A DNA stretch of 64,000 bases from the NCBI RefSeq assembly GCF_004804315.1, contig NZ_SRXX01000007.1, forward strand, positions 62,001-126,000, written 5' to 3'. This stretch comes from Flagellimonas onchidii (GTDB lineage Bacteria; Bacteroidota; Bacteroidia; Flavobacteriales; Flavobacteriaceae). Numbering within the stretch: position 1 is the stretch's first letter; every line of letters starts with the position of its first letter. Positions 8,998 through 18,886 of the stretch are shown here, piece by piece. The position numbers and the translations under genes were made by a program. The notes beneath the pieces are model-generated. The model was not told where the DNA came from. It did no database searches and saw only the letters and a list, made by a program, of their open reading frames with translations.

Positions 8998-9347
8998 GCG
9001 TGAAGTGCCTCTTTTGCCGCCTCAACAATTTTTTTTGAGTTTCCTACGAAAATTTGACCATCAATTATTGCTACAGGCCTTTTGAGAAAAGTATAATGCT
9101 CGAGAATCAAGTTTTTGTAATCGTCCTCAGATAATTGTTGTTCATGCAGGCCGCGTTGTCTAAAGAGCATGGCTCTTCTACTGAACAAAGCCTCGTAGCT
9201 TCCAGCCAAATTTTTCATCTCTTCGAGTTGTTCCGGGGTAATGGATTCTGTCTTTATTTCTTGTAATTCAACCCCATTCAAGGGTTCCAATTCCTTCAAA
9301 ATACGGATGCAGGTAGAGCAACTACCTAGGTGATATATTTTTTTCAT
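8994..9347 (-). CDS. ArsC/Spx-like thioredoxin-fold protein
   Basis: 117 residues. The N-terminal GSCSTCIRILKEL carries C10 and C13; C13 aligns with the single active Cys of ArsC (GxCxTCR), and the extra C10 gives a CxxC pair as in Spx. FLKRPVAIIDGQIFVGNSKK matches the ArsC substrate loop (RP). May be a glutaredoxin-dependent reductase; no arsenic genes are nearby except a distant ArsR, so arsenate as substrate is doubtful. First gene of an operon with the EamA transporter (ATGA overlap). Confidence 0.88.
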   Translation of the reverse strand: MKKIYHLGSCSTCIRILKELEPLNGVELQEIKTESITPEQLEEMKNLAGSYEALFSRRAMLFRQRGLHEQQLSEDDYKNLILEHYTFLKRPVAIIDGQIFVGNSKKIVEAAKEALHA

Positions 9348-9373
9348 TTACTATTGAATTTATTTCAGTGATT

Positions 9374-9718
9374 TTATTCGACTTCAACATACTCTGAAGT
9401 CCCTTTTTTTGTTGAATCATTTAACCATTGCCAGTCAAGGAGCAAACGGATTTTGTTGTTTTCATCCATTCGGATATGGGCCTCGGCCTTTCCAGCTTTA
9501 AGCTCTCCATCTTCAGTTAGGCATTGATAAAGCATTTCGAGTTTGTCTTCATCGAGTTTGGCGATAATTTTTCCATATCGAATTGTTCCACCTTCGTAAT
9601 CCGCTGTGACGAGATTTCCTTCTTGTCGATATCTAAAAATGGTGTCTGAACTTACCTTTCCATTTTCGGAATTTTCAAGTAGCGAAAAGGTTTTGTTATT
9701 AAAATCAAAGCGTGGCAT
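9374..9718 (-). CDS. Small conserved hypothetical protein
   Basis: 114 residues from the ATG at 9718 (MPRFDFNNKTFSLLENSENG). A start seven codons upstream (9739) is possible. No signal peptide. The whole protein reads as a row of beta strands (FRYRQEGNLVTADYEGGTIRYG, then LEMLYQCLTEDGELKAGKAEA, then IRLLLDWQWLN), suggesting a small beta-barrel or sandwich. Flavobacterial relatives have been called N-acetylglutamate synthase, but I see no acetyltransferase motif here. Function unknown. Confidence 0.75.
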   Translation of the reverse strand: MPRFDFNNKTFSLLENSENGKVSSDTIFRYRQEGNLVTADYEGGTIRYGKIIAKLDEDKLEMLYQCLTEDGELKAGKAEAHIRMDENNKIRLLLDWQWLNDSTKKGTSEYVEVE

Positions 9719-9804
9719 GAGCGAAATAATTATAGTCAAGATTTAGCAATGCAAAGAAACTTAATTTTAACAAGCAACGAACAAACATAGAAATTGAATT
9801 TACT

Positions 9805-10497
9805 TTACGATAGGGCAAAATCCACAGCTTTTTGCGCATGTATTTTTGCAGTATCAAAAGTTGGAATGTCCACTTCTTCGGCAGGAATCAAAATAGGTAA
9901 TTCGGTACAACCCAAAATGGCACCTTCAGCCCCTTGCTCTTTCAATTTTTTGATGATTTTAATGCAAGTTTCTTTGGCCTCTGACGTGAACACACCTTGA
10001 ACCAGTTGATTGTAGATAATATCTTGTAGAACATCCATGTCCTCATCATTGGGAACCAAAATCTCCAGCCCGAACTGATCTTCCAGTATTTTCGTGTAGA
10101 AATCTTTTTCCATGGTGAATTTGGTGCCTAATAGTGCCACTTTTTTCAATCCTTTTTGTTGAATGGCCTCTCCCGTGGCATTGACTATATGTAGAAAAGG
10201 AATGTCCACAGCATTGGTTATGGCGTCGCTGACCAAATGAATGGTATTGGTACAAAGTACCACCATATCTGCACCAGCTCTTTCCAGGTTTTTGGAGTGG
10301 GAAGCCATAGACTTTCCAATTTTGTCCCAGTCCCCTGAAAAGGAATAACGTTCAATTTCTTCAAAATCCACCGAAGAAAGAACACTTTTAGCAGAATGAG
10401 AGCCACCCAACTTTTGCCGAACCATTTCATTAATATGCTGATAATATATTTTTGAGGATTCCCAGCTCATTCCTCCTATTAAACCTATGGTTTTCAT
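9805..10497 (-). CDS. Aspartate/glutamate racemase family protein
   Basis: 230 residues. Starts with the family's IGLIGGMSWESSKIYYQ. The two catalytic cysteines are visible: C82 in VVLCTNTIHLV and C197 in AILGCTELPIL. They give PLP-independent two-base racemisation of aspartate or glutamate; relatives also include hydantoin racemases. It follows a 46-codon ORF by 7 bases and an ArsR-type regulator further up, suggesting one operon. Cytosolic. Confidence 0.92.
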   Translation of the reverse strand: MKTIGLIGGMSWESSKIYYQHINEMVRQKLGGSHSAKSVLSSVDFEEIERYSFSGDWDKIGKSMASHSKNLERAGADMVVLCTNTIHLVSDAITNAVDIPFLHIVNATGEAIQQKGLKKVALLGTKFTMEKDFYTKILEDQFGLEILVPNDEDMDVLQDIIYNQLVQGVFTSEAKETCIKIIKKLKEQGAEGAILGCTELPILIPAEEVDIPTFDTAKIHAQKAVDFALS

Positions 10498-10504
10498 ATC
10501 CTTA

Positions 10505-10645
10505 TTATTTAATTTTTGATAATTCTTCCGCTCCTTCGATTGTAAAATTGGTCAACCATTTTGTTACGCGTTGTAAAAAAATAGTGTTGACTCTTCGAGG
10601 TGTCTCGACTTCTTCAATACAGATACAGTTGATACAATTTTCCAT
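10505..10645 (-). CDS. Putative 46-residue Cys-rich peptide
   Basis: An ATG at 10645 opens a 46-codon frame that starts MENCINCICIEEVETP and ends LSKIK. Three cysteines form CxxCxC, a possible metal-binding cluster; the rest is mixed polar with one Trp and no membrane helix. It fits between arsR and the racemase gene, with 7 bases to the racemase start and ~50 bases after arsR. Codon choice looks like that of its neighbours. The regulator is of the metal-sensing ArsR class, so a metal link is tempting but unproven. Confidence 0.5.
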   Translation of the reverse strand: MENCINCICIEEVETPRRVNTIFLQRVTKWLTNFTIEGAEELSKIK

Positions 10646-10671
10646 AATAATTCAAATTTATATTTCGCTAA

Positions 10672-10681
10672 ATATCGATAT
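10672..10681. promoter_or_regulatory. Short palindrome before the Cys-rich peptide
   Basis: ATATCGATAT, perfectly self-complementary, 26 bases upstream of the peptide ATG at 10645. A TAAATTTG box (fits TAnnTTTG on the minus strand, about 10651-10660) lies between them. Could be a second, weaker site for the neighbouring ArsR regulator, controlling peptide and racemase. Confidence 0.3.
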
Positions 10682-10695
10682 GTTTGTTCAAAAAA

Positions 10696-10998
10696 TTACA
10701 AATCCTGTTTTAAGCTTTCAACATAAGCTTTTATCACTTCTTCGTTCCTTCTATAATACGTCCATTTCCCATGCCGCGTAGGAATCACCAAATTGGCATT
10801 TTGCATGGAGTTCAAATAGGTTGAAATCGTAGATTGGGATAATCCGGTCTTATCTTGTATGTATCCTACACAAACACCGTCATCAAAATGGTCAATATCT
10901 TGGTGTGGCGGAAAATTTGCCTCCGGTTCTTTTAACCACTGTAAGATTTTGACCCGGGTCTGGTTTGATAATACTTTACTGATTTCAATGATATCCAT
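10696..10998 (-). CDS. ArsR family winged-helix regulator
   Basis: 100 residues. IIEISKVLSNQTRVKILQWL is the ArsR N-terminal helix pair and TGLSQSTISTYLNSMQNANL is the recognition helix region; the wing is TRHGKWTYYRRNEE. Between them is an insert, FPPHQDIDHFDDGVCVGYI, with two His and one Cys that could bind a ligand; the classic ELCVCDL metal site is absent. Probably a dimeric repressor that also controls itself through the palindrome 7 bases upstream of its start. The target may be the peptide-racemase pair downstream. Confidence 0.88.
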   Translation of the reverse strand: MDIIEISKVLSNQTRVKILQWLKEPEANFPPHQDIDHFDDGVCVGYIQDKTGLSQSTISTYLNSMQNANLVIPTRHGKWTYYRRNEEVIKAYVESLKQDL

Positions 10999-11005
10999 GG
11001 CACAA

Positions 11006-11025
11006 ATATATAAATATTTATATAT
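11006..11025. promoter_or_regulatory. 20-bp perfect palindrome, likely ArsR operator
   Basis: ATATATAAATATTTATATAT is fully self-complementary and lies 7 bases upstream of the arsR start codon (10998). ArsR-type repressors bind AT-rich inverted repeats around their own promoter, so autoregulation is the natural reading. A low-complexity AT tract can be palindromic by chance, which lowers confidence. Confidence 0.5.
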
Positions 11026-11151
11026 CTAAAAAAATAGATATGATAGTTTAACAAATGCATTTTTAAATTGCCGAAAATTTATCAAGGATTTTATATCCAT
11101 ATTGAAAGTTTGATTCTAGTTTTGTTTTTCAATAAGATTACATTTTTTTTC

Positions 11152-11619
11152 ATGGAAGAACTATTCGATATTACACTGCAAACAAGAAAAACATTACACG
11201 GACATTTATTGAACACACCAAAAGAGGATTTGTTCAAAATACCAAAAGGATTCAATAATAATATCTGGTGGAACATAGCTCATGTTGTTGTCACAGAGCA
11301 ATTACTAGTGTACAAATTGAGTGGTGAATCCGTGAATATGCCCGAAGAAATAATTGAAAAATACAGAAAAGGGACTTTTCCAGAGGGTATTCCCAGTGAT
11401 GAGGAGATAGATTTAATATCCAGCTTAATGTTCTCCCTGCCCGAACAAACTGCTAACGATTACGAAAAAGGAATTTTCAAGGATTTTAAACCCTACATGA
11501 CTTCTGCAAAAATTGAACTGAAATCTGTTGAAGATGCAATTGTCTATAATACCTACCACGAAGGAATCCATTTAGGTTCGGTCTTGGCGTTAAAACGAGC
11601 TTTGAGCGCAGAGAGTTAA
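11152..11619 (+). CDS. Cytosolic DinB family protein
   Basis: 155 residues from ATG 11152 (MEELFDITLQTRKTLHGHLL); longer in-frame starts give an implausible N-terminus. DinB-like four-helix bundle with likely metal-ligand histidines in WWNIAHVVVTEQ and YHEGIHLGSVLALKR. Unlike the two other DinB-like proteins in the window it has no signal peptide. DinB-fold enzymes include thiol transferases and hydrolases; its own activity is unknown. Its stop overlaps that of the convergent lipoprotein gene by 4 bases. Confidence 0.88.
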   Translation: MEELFDITLQTRKTLHGHLLNTPKEDLFKIPKGFNNNIWWNIAHVVVTEQLLVYKLSGESVNMPEEIIEKYRKGTFPEGIPSDEEIDLISSLMFSLPEQTANDYEKGIFKDFKPYMTSAKIELKSVEDAIVYNTYHEGIHLGSVLALKRALSAES

Positions 11620-12359
11620 AGTTTTACCTTCCGTTTTAGATATTTGTTGATCTCGGCATAAGGTAAAACCAAAGTAATCGGCCCATCTGCATAGGAAGCT
11701 ATCTCATATTGATTATAAATCAATACAATGCCCTTTTCTGAATACCCTACATTTTCCGGCAGATGAAAAATGTCACCTTCAAACATAAACCCAGTGGCGT
11801 TGATGTTGTCATCTTGTGGAATGTCCTCTTGAATCCGGAATTTGGTTTCGGTAAACCTTAGAAAACCTTCCAAGTCATCAAAAAGTTCCCAAGTGTCGAG
11901 CTCGGAACCTTTTCGCTTATCAAAATTTAAATAAGAAGTGGAACTGTAGCCATGTGCCCCACCAGTGAAGGAATATGCCCTGAATTCCAGCGTGAGCATA
12001 TCCCTATCTTCATAAGAGATCTTGCTCTCTACGTTGGCCTCCCAACCCACAGTCTCATCAGGAAATCTAGATTTTAATTCCTTAAAACTATTGGTGAATG
12101 AATCAATAGCATTTTCCATTGTATTGATTTCCTGTTCTTCATCAAACGAGAGAAGTGATATAACCTCTTCTTCGAGCGAACTGTTAATCTGATTGGATAC
12201 GATGGTTTCATCCAAAGCATGTAAAATATTTATTTCAATTTTTGGGCACTCGTCACAGGCCTTGTTGGACACATGAAGAGGCTCAAAAGTAAGTTTATCA
12301 GCATTTTCGCAACCAAGGAGGAGCACAAATACAGGGAGTAGGCAGAATGCTTTTTTCAT
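11616..12359 (-). CDS. DUF3298/DUF4163 domain lipoprotein (RsiV-like fold)
   Basis: 247 residues from the ATG at 12359. Signal peptide with lipobox LLLGCENAD, so lipid-anchored. The mature part has the DUF4163-type N-terminal half (CPKIEINILHALDETIVSNQ) and a DUF3298 C-terminal half with FTGGAHGYSSTSYLNFD and IVLIYNQYEIASYADG, as in RsiV/YdhT-type proteins. RsiV binds lysozyme; for this one the ligand is unknown. An upstream ATG at 12383 is also possible. Convergent with the DinB gene, with a 4-base overlap. Confidence 0.87.
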   Translation of the reverse strand: MKKAFCLLPVFVLLLGCENADKLTFEPLHVSNKACDECPKIEINILHALDETIVSNQINSSLEEEVISLLSFDEEQEINTMENAIDSFTNSFKELKSRFPDETVGWEANVESKISYEDRDMLTLEFRAYSFTGGAHGYSSTSYLNFDKRKGSELDTWELFDDLEGFLRFTETKFRIQEDIPQDDNINATGFMFEGDIFHLPENVGYSEKGIVLIYNQYEIASYADGPITLVLPYAEINKYLKRKVKL

Positions 12360-12396
12360 AAGCTGAGTGTTTAGGGTCTTCAAAAATAAGACATGA

Positions 12397-12427
12397 TTGA
12401 TTACTCCAAAAGATAACGATACATTTG
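12397..12427 (+). promoter_or_regulatory. Promoter of the cystathionine gamma-synthase gene
   Basis: TTG at 12397-12399 and TACATTTG at 12420-12427 (consensus TAnnTTTG) are separated by 20 bases, a textbook Bacteroidota SigA promoter. Transcription would start near 12433, leaving a short leader before the ATG at 12447 with no room for a riboswitch. Confidence 0.65.
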
Positions 12428-12446
12428 TATGTAGATTAAGAAAGAG

Positions 12447-13601
12447 ATGAGCAAAAAAGATTTAAAATTCAATAGTAAGACGATTCACGGCGGACAACAC
12501 CCAGACAAGGCGTATGGTGCTGTAATGCCTCCCATTTATCAAACCTCTACCTATGCCCAAACTACACCTGGCGGGCATAAAGGTTTCGAATATTCGCGTA
12601 GCGCCAACCCAACCAGAACGGCATTGGAAAATGCCTTGGCAAGCATCGAAAATGGTACTTACGGTTTGGCCTTTGCCAGTGGACTTTCGGCAATGGATGC
12701 GGTAATCAAATTATTGAATCCAGGTGATGAAGTAATCTCCACTAATGATCTTTATGGAGGAAGTTATCGGTTGTTCAAACAGGTTTTTGAGAAATATGGA
12801 ATCGTCTTTCACTTTGTTGGAATGCAAAGCACAGAGGCCATAGAAAAACTGGTTAATGACAAAACTAAGCTCATTTGGGTAGAGACACCTACAAACCCAA
12901 TGATGAATGTGATTGACATAAAAGCCGTATCCAGTTTGGCCAAGAAACATCAGTTGTTGTTGGCTGTTGATAATACTTTTGCCACTCCTTATTTACAACG
13001 CCCATTGGATCTAGGTGCCGACATCGTAATGCATTCAGCTACCAAATATTTGGGCGGACATAGTGATGTTGTTGTTGGAGCGCTTGTGGTCAAGGACAAA
13101 GAGATAGCGGATAAATTATACTTTATTCAAAACGCCAGTGGAGCTGTTTGTGGCCCCATGGATAGCTTTTTGACCTTACGAGGAATCAAGACACTTCATG
13201 TGCGTATGCAACGGCATTGCGAGAATGGAGAGGCCATTGCCAAATATTTGAATAATCACCCAAAGATTGAAAAAGTATATTGGCCAGGATTTGAAGATCA
13301 TCCGAATCATGATGTGGCCAAAAACCAAATGGATGGTTTTGGAGGAATGATATCCTTTGTTCCCAAAGGGAGCAGTTATGATGACGCCATCAAAATTGTT
13401 GAAAAGCTTGAAGTTTTTACACTTGCAGAATCTTTAGGTGGAGTGGAGAGCTTGGCAGGTCACCCAGCTAGTATGACGCACGCAAGTATTCCCAAAGAAG
13501 AACGCGAAAAAAGTGGAGTGGTCGATTCCCTTATTCGACTTAGTGTAGGAATTGAAGATGTTGATGATTTGATTGCCGACCTTGAGCAGGCCATCGGATA
13601 A
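12447..13601 (+). CDS. metB: Cystathionine gamma-synthase / trans-sulfuration PLP enzyme
   Basis: 384 residues, normal for the Cys/Met metabolism PLP family. Seen: YQTSTYAQ, EYSRSANPTRTALENALA (phosphate-binding, Tyr of the neighbouring subunit), WVETPTNPMM, DNTFATPYLQRPL (Asp holding the PLP ring) and the Schiff-base lysine K200 in HSATKYLGGHSD. Joins an activated homoserine to cysteine in methionine synthesis, or acts as cystathionine gamma-lyase; the two cannot be separated by eye, so metB is a best guess. Has its own promoter. Confidence 0.9.
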   Translation: MSKKDLKFNSKTIHGGQHPDKAYGAVMPPIYQTSTYAQTTPGGHKGFEYSRSANPTRTALENALASIENGTYGLAFASGLSAMDAVIKLLNPGDEVISTNDLYGGSYRLFKQVFEKYGIVFHFVGMQSTEAIEKLVNDKTKLIWVETPTNPMMNVIDIKAVSSLAKKHQLLLAVDNTFATPYLQRPLDLGADIVMHSATKYLGGHSDVVVGALVVKDKEIADKLYFIQNASGAVCGPMDSFLTLRGIKTLHVRMQRHCENGEAIAKYLNNHPKIEKVYWPGFEDHPNHDVAKNQMDGFGGMISFVPKGSSYDDAIKIVEKLEVFTLAESLGGVESLAGHPASMTHASIPKEEREKSGVVDSLIRLSVGIEDVDDLIADLEQAIG

Positions 13602-13633
13602 TTGTTTTTTGAAAAATTTTTAAAAAACAAGGG

Positions 13634-15078
<1,445 letters not shown>

Positions 15079-15102
15079 ACCTTGTCCAAATATTCAAGTT
15101 AT

Positions 15103-15139
15103 AAAGTGGACGATTGAATTACAATCGTCCACTTTTTTT
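15103..15139 (+). terminator. Rho-independent terminator of gdhA
   Basis: Perfect 14-bp stem AAAGTGGACGATTG / CAATCGTCCACTTT with a 5-nt loop and a run of seven T. It lies 25 bases past the gdhA stop and isolates gdhA from recO. Confidence 0.92.
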
Positions 15140-15181
15140 ATCTTCAGCGATAAGAGGTCCAAGAATTATAAACTTTAGAAA

Positions 15182-15901
15182 ATGCAGGTTACCACTAAGG
15201 CGATTATATTTTCATCTTTAAAATATGGAGACACAAGCCTTATTGTAAAAGCGTTTACGGAATCGGATGGATTAAAATCATACTTGCTCAAGGGAGTGCT
15301 TTCTTCTAAAAAAGGAAAACTAAAAGCCGCTTATTTTTTGCCTTTGATGCAATTAGAAATTGTTGCTGTGCATAAAAACAAAGGAACCTTGGAAAGCATT
15401 AGGGAAGCAAAAGTGACGGTTCCTTATAAAACAGTCCATACAGACATCGTAAAGAACAGTATAGTGCTTTTTTTGGCAGAGATGTTGGGGAATAGCATTC
15501 AAGAAGGGGAACAGGACGAAGCTTTGTTCAATTATCTGGAGTATGCTTTGTGTTGCCTGGATGAGTTTGAGTCAAACCCAAACTTCCACACCCTCTTTTT
15601 GCTCAATTTGACTAAGTATTTGGGCTTCTATCCAGATGCATCCTTTCAAGACGAACCTTATTTTGACTTGTTGGAAGGAAGTTTTTGCAAGAAACCGTCG
15701 TTAAACCCATTGATTCAAGGCGAAAATTTAGAGTGTTTTAAGAAGCTTTTGGGCATAAATTTTGATGCATTTCCAACAGTACGAATGAACAAGCTCCAAA
15801 GACAAGAACTCCTAAAGAATGTTATTCTGTATTTTGAACTACATTTGCACGGATTCAGAAAACCCAAGTCCTTGGCGGTTTTAAACGCAGTTTTTGAGTA
15901 G
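15182..15901 (+). CDS. recO: DNA repair protein RecO
   Basis: 239 residues. N-terminal OB fold: TKAIIFSSLKYGDTSLIVKAFTE, then KGVLSSKKGKLKAAYFLPLM. The middle is helical and the C-terminal half continues the RecO fold (ALCCLDEFESNPNFHTLFLLNL). The zinc-finger cysteines of some RecO proteins are not evident. RecO loads RecA on SSB-coated single strands with RecR, in gap repair. The TonB receptor gene follows after one base, so both may share a transcript. Confidence 0.93.
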   Translation: MQVTTKAIIFSSLKYGDTSLIVKAFTESDGLKSYLLKGVLSSKKGKLKAAYFLPLMQLEIVAVHKNKGTLESIREAKVTVPYKTVHTDIVKNSIVLFLAEMLGNSIQEGEQDEALFNYLEYALCCLDEFESNPNFHTLFLLNLTKYLGFYPDASFQDEPYFDLLEGSFCKKPSLNPLIQGENLECFKKLLGINFDAFPTVRMNKLQRQELLKNVILYFELHLHGFRKPKSLAVLNAVFE

Positions 15902-15902
15902 T

Positions 15903-18317
15903 ATGCGAACCATTGGTTTTGTCTTCTTTTTTTTGTTGACATATGTAACGACACAGGCACAGGAAATCATAGTGTTGGATGCCGATACAGGTACGCCAAT
16001 TGCGAATATGGCCATTTACAATAAGGACAAATCCAGAACTGCCGTCACTGATATTGAAGGGAAAAGCGAATTGGATATTTTTTCCAGAAATGAACGAATT
16101 ACCCTCCATCACATCAGTTATGAAATATATAGTACAACAAAAGCCCAGATAGGACGAAAAGGTAACCGTGTATATCTTGATCTTAAGCCCGAAGAACTGC
16201 AAGAGGTGGTAATGTCGGTTTCCAAATGGGAGCAGCAGAAAAAAGATATTCCTCAAAAAATCGAGTCCATAGACGCTAGGGCGATTACATTTTCTACCCC
16301 TCAAACTTCTGCAGATGTATTACAGAACAGCGGAAAAGTGTTTATGCAAAAAAGTCAGTTGGGAGGAGGAAGCCCAATGATCAGAGGCTTTGCAACAAAC
16401 AGATTATTGCTCTCTGTAGATGGAGTTCGAATGAACAATGCCATTTTCAGGGGAGGAAACATTCAAAATGTAATTTCCATAGATCCTTTTACCATAAAAA
16501 ATACAGAAGTGATTTTTGGCCCAGGGTCAGTTATTTATGGGAGTGATGCCATAGGAGGTGTGATGAATTTTTTCACCCAAAAACCACGTTTTTCTTTTAC
16601 GGACAGCCTTACCTTTTCGGGAAATGTAAATTATCGGTTTGCTTCTGCCAATAAAGAAAACACTACTCATATTGATTTTAATCTTGGTCAACAGAAATGG
16701 GCGTCTTATACGAGCTTCAGTTACAACGACTTTGATGATTTGATTATGGGGGAAAACGGCCCCGATTCGTATTTGCGAAACAATTACGTTATTAGGGAAA
16801 ATGGGACAGATGTTTTGGTGGAAAACGAAGATTTGAGAAAACAAGTAATCTCTGGGTATGATCAAATCAATTTTCTTCAGAAGTTTACGTATCGGCCCAA
16901 TACCACTTGGAACTATGATTTAGGGCTGTATTATTCCGAGACTTCAGATTATTCAAGATACGACAGATTGATTCGTCCAAATAGCTCAGGCGATGGACTT
17001 CGTTCGGCCGAATGGTTTTACGGCCCCCAAAAATGGTTCATGGGGAATTTTCAGGTAATCAAGCAGGGGAAGAATAAATTCTATGACGGTGTAAAACTAA
17101 CCACGGCCTACCAACATTTTGAAGAAAGCCGAAACGATAGAAGGTTTCAAGACCCAAACCGTTTCACAACTATTGAAAAAGTTGATGCTCTTTCGATAAA
17201 TCTTGATTTTGAGAACAAAAAAATAGGTGATTTACGACTTTACTATGGAGCAGAGTACATTTTTAACAAGGTAAATTCTGAGGGCCTTCAAACCAATATA
17301 GAAACCAATACCGTGACCGAAGCAGCTTCGCGATATCCGGATGGAGCCACTTGGCAAACCTTTGCGGGATATATTAATGGAGAGTATAAGTTAAAGCCGA
17401 ATTTTACGCTATTATCGGGTGCTCGATATAGTCAGGTTTGGGTCGATGCCAAGTTCGATAAAACCTTTTATCCCTTCCCTTTTGACGAAGCCGACCTTAT
17501 TACCGGAGCCTTTACAGGAAGCATGGGATTTAGTTGGTTCCCAAAGGCCAATTTGCAGATAACATTAAATGGTTCTACCGGATTTCGTGCGCCTAATATT
17601 GATGATATCGGGAAAATTTTTGATTCCGAACCAGGCTCGGTGGTAGTGCCAAACCCAGATTTGGAACCAGAATACGCATATAATGCCGAGATTGGAATAC
17701 GAAAAAATTTTAATGATAAAGTAGTTTTAAAAGGAACAACCTTCTATACCTATTTGGTGGATGCTTTGGTACGAAGGGATTTCACCTTCAATGGTGAAAA
17801 GGAAATTTTGTACAATGGAGAACTGAGCAATGTACAGGCCATTCAAAATGCTGCAAAAGCTTATGTGTACGGTTTTGAATTTGGATTGGAAGCTTTTTTG
17901 ACTGAAAACTTGTCGGTGACTTCAAACCTGACCATTACCGAAGGAACCGAAGAGGATGGAAATGGAAATGATTCTCCCGCTAGGCACGCAGCGCCCACTT
18001 TTGGCGATTTTCATATAATCTGGCAAAACCAAAAACTGAAAACAGATTTGTTTCTAAACTACAATGGGGAGATTAGCTATAAGAATTTGGCCCTTTCAGA
18101 ACGGAGCAAAGACTATATTTATCACTTAGATTCTAATGGCAATCCATTTTCCCCGTCATGGTATACTTTGAACTTTAGGTCACAGTTCCAGATATCCAAT
18201 GCCTTTAAGGCAAACGTAAACCTAGAAAATATTACCAACCAGCGGTACCGAACGTATTCATCTGGTATATCTGCTCCAGGAACAAATCTTATTTTGGGGT
18301 TAGGGTATAGTTTTTAA
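15903..18317 (+). CDS. TonB-dependent receptor with carboxypeptidase-like N-terminal domain
   Basis: 804 residues from the ATG at 15903 (one base after the recO stop). Signal peptide MRTIGFVFFFLLTYVTTQAQ, then a CarboxypepD_reg-like beta domain (IIVLDADTGTPIANMAIYN), the TonB plug (QTSADVLQNSGKVFMQKSQL, SPMIRGFATNRLLLSVDGVR, GPGSVIYGSDAIGGVMNF) and a 22-strand barrel ending in aromatic YSF. The plug wording resembles haem and iron-chelate receptors, but the ligand is not determined. No lipoprotein partner is next to it. Ends at a bidirectional terminator. Confidence 0.93.
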   Translation: MRTIGFVFFFLLTYVTTQAQEIIVLDADTGTPIANMAIYNKDKSRTAVTDIEGKSELDIFSRNERITLHHISYEIYSTTKAQIGRKGNRVYLDLKPEELQEVVMSVSKWEQQKKDIPQKIESIDARAITFSTPQTSADVLQNSGKVFMQKSQLGGGSPMIRGFATNRLLLSVDGVRMNNAIFRGGNIQNVISIDPFTIKNTEVIFGPGSVIYGSDAIGGVMNFFTQKPRFSFTDSLTFSGNVNYRFASANKENTTHIDFNLGQQKWASYTSFSYNDFDDLIMGENGPDSYLRNNYVIRENGTDVLVENEDLRKQVISGYDQINFLQKFTYRPNTTWNYDLGLYYSETSDYSRYDRLIRPNSSGDGLRSAEWFYGPQKWFMGNFQVIKQGKNKFYDGVKLTTAYQHFEESRNDRRFQDPNRFTTIEKVDALSINLDFENKKIGDLRLYYGAEYIFNKVNSEGLQTNIETNTVTEAASRYPDGATWQTFAGYINGEYKLKPNFTLLSGARYSQVWVDAKFDKTFYPFPFDEADLITGAFTGSMGFSWFPKANLQITLNGSTGFRAPNIDDIGKIFDSEPGSVVVPNPDLEPEYAYNAEIGIRKNFNDKVVLKGTTFYTYLVDALVRRDFTFNGEKEILYNGELSNVQAIQNAAKAYVYGFEFGLEAFLTENLSVTSNLTITEGTEEDGNGNDSPARHAAPTFGDFHIIWQNQKLKTDLFLNYNGEISYKNLALSERSKDYIYHLDSNGNPFSPSWYTLNFRSQFQISNAFKANVNLENITNQRYRTYSSGISAPGTNLILGLGYSF

Positions 18318-18320
18318 ATA

Positions 18321-18350
18321 AAAAAGGCCTGGAACGCTCCAAGCCTTTTT
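18321..18350. terminator. Bidirectional terminator between TonB receptor and LEA-like lipoprotein
   Basis: AAAAAGGCCTGGA / TCCAAGCCTTTTT with a 4-nt loop and one mismatch. A-tract on one side and T-tract on the other serve the two convergent genes. Confidence 0.85.
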
Positions 18351-18374
18351 AATTCTGTTAACGGAATCTGAAGT

Positions 18375-18704
18375 CTAATGGTCTAGTTCCTCAGCTGCTT
18401 TTTTAAGGTCATCGGCGGTTTCTTTAACCGCGTCCTTTGCATCTTCGCCCATTTCTTTGGCCTTATCCATGGCGTCCTCACCAGCTTTTTTGATACTGTC
18501 CAAGGCTTGTTCTCCGGCATCTTTCATTTCATCACCTGCCTCTTTTACCGCATCCATGGCATCATTCGCTGCATCTTTTAAATCTTCACTTGCCTCCTCA
18601 AGCGATTTTCCAGCTTCTTTGGCTTTGTCGGCTGTTTGTTTGCAAGAAGTCATTGTAGACATGGAAAAACCTAATGCAACAGCTATAATCAATACTCTTT
18701 TCAT
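18375..18704 (-). CDS. LEA-like repeat lipoprotein
   Basis: 109 residues from the ATG at 18704. Signal peptide with lipobox STMTSCKQ, so lipid-anchored. The mature part is one long, highly charged helix built of roughly 11-residue units such as KKAGEDAMDKAKEMGEDAKDA and KEAGDEMKDAGEQALDS, rich in Ala, Lys, Asp, Glu and without Cys or Pro. This pattern resembles LEA group 3 and YtxH-like proteins, linked to desiccation or stress protection. Function here is inference. Confidence 0.85.
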   Translation of the reverse strand: MKRVLIIAVALGFSMSTMTSCKQTADKAKEAGKSLEEASEDLKDAANDAMDAVKEAGDEMKDAGEQALDSIKKAGEDAMDKAKEMGEDAKDAVKETADDLKKAAEELDH

Positions 18705-18844
18705 TATAAAATGGTTTAGTGTTAAAGAACACAAGTTACTGAATTTAACAGAAAGCATCATTTTTGTGATATCATATTTTTGTTAAGCAATTTGTATTCA
18801 CGCAAATACCTTGTTTACAGGGGGATTATTCCATCTTAAATTTA

Positions 18845-18852
18845 TAATTTTG
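18845..18852 (+). promoter_or_regulatory. -7 box of the ileS promoter
   Basis: TAATTTTG matches TAnnTTTG and lies 34 bases upstream of the ileS ATG. No good -33 TTG at normal spacing, so medium-low confidence. Confidence 0.4.
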
Positions 18853-18886
18853 CAAACTTGGAAATCTAGAAGAAGTAGCAGTATAT

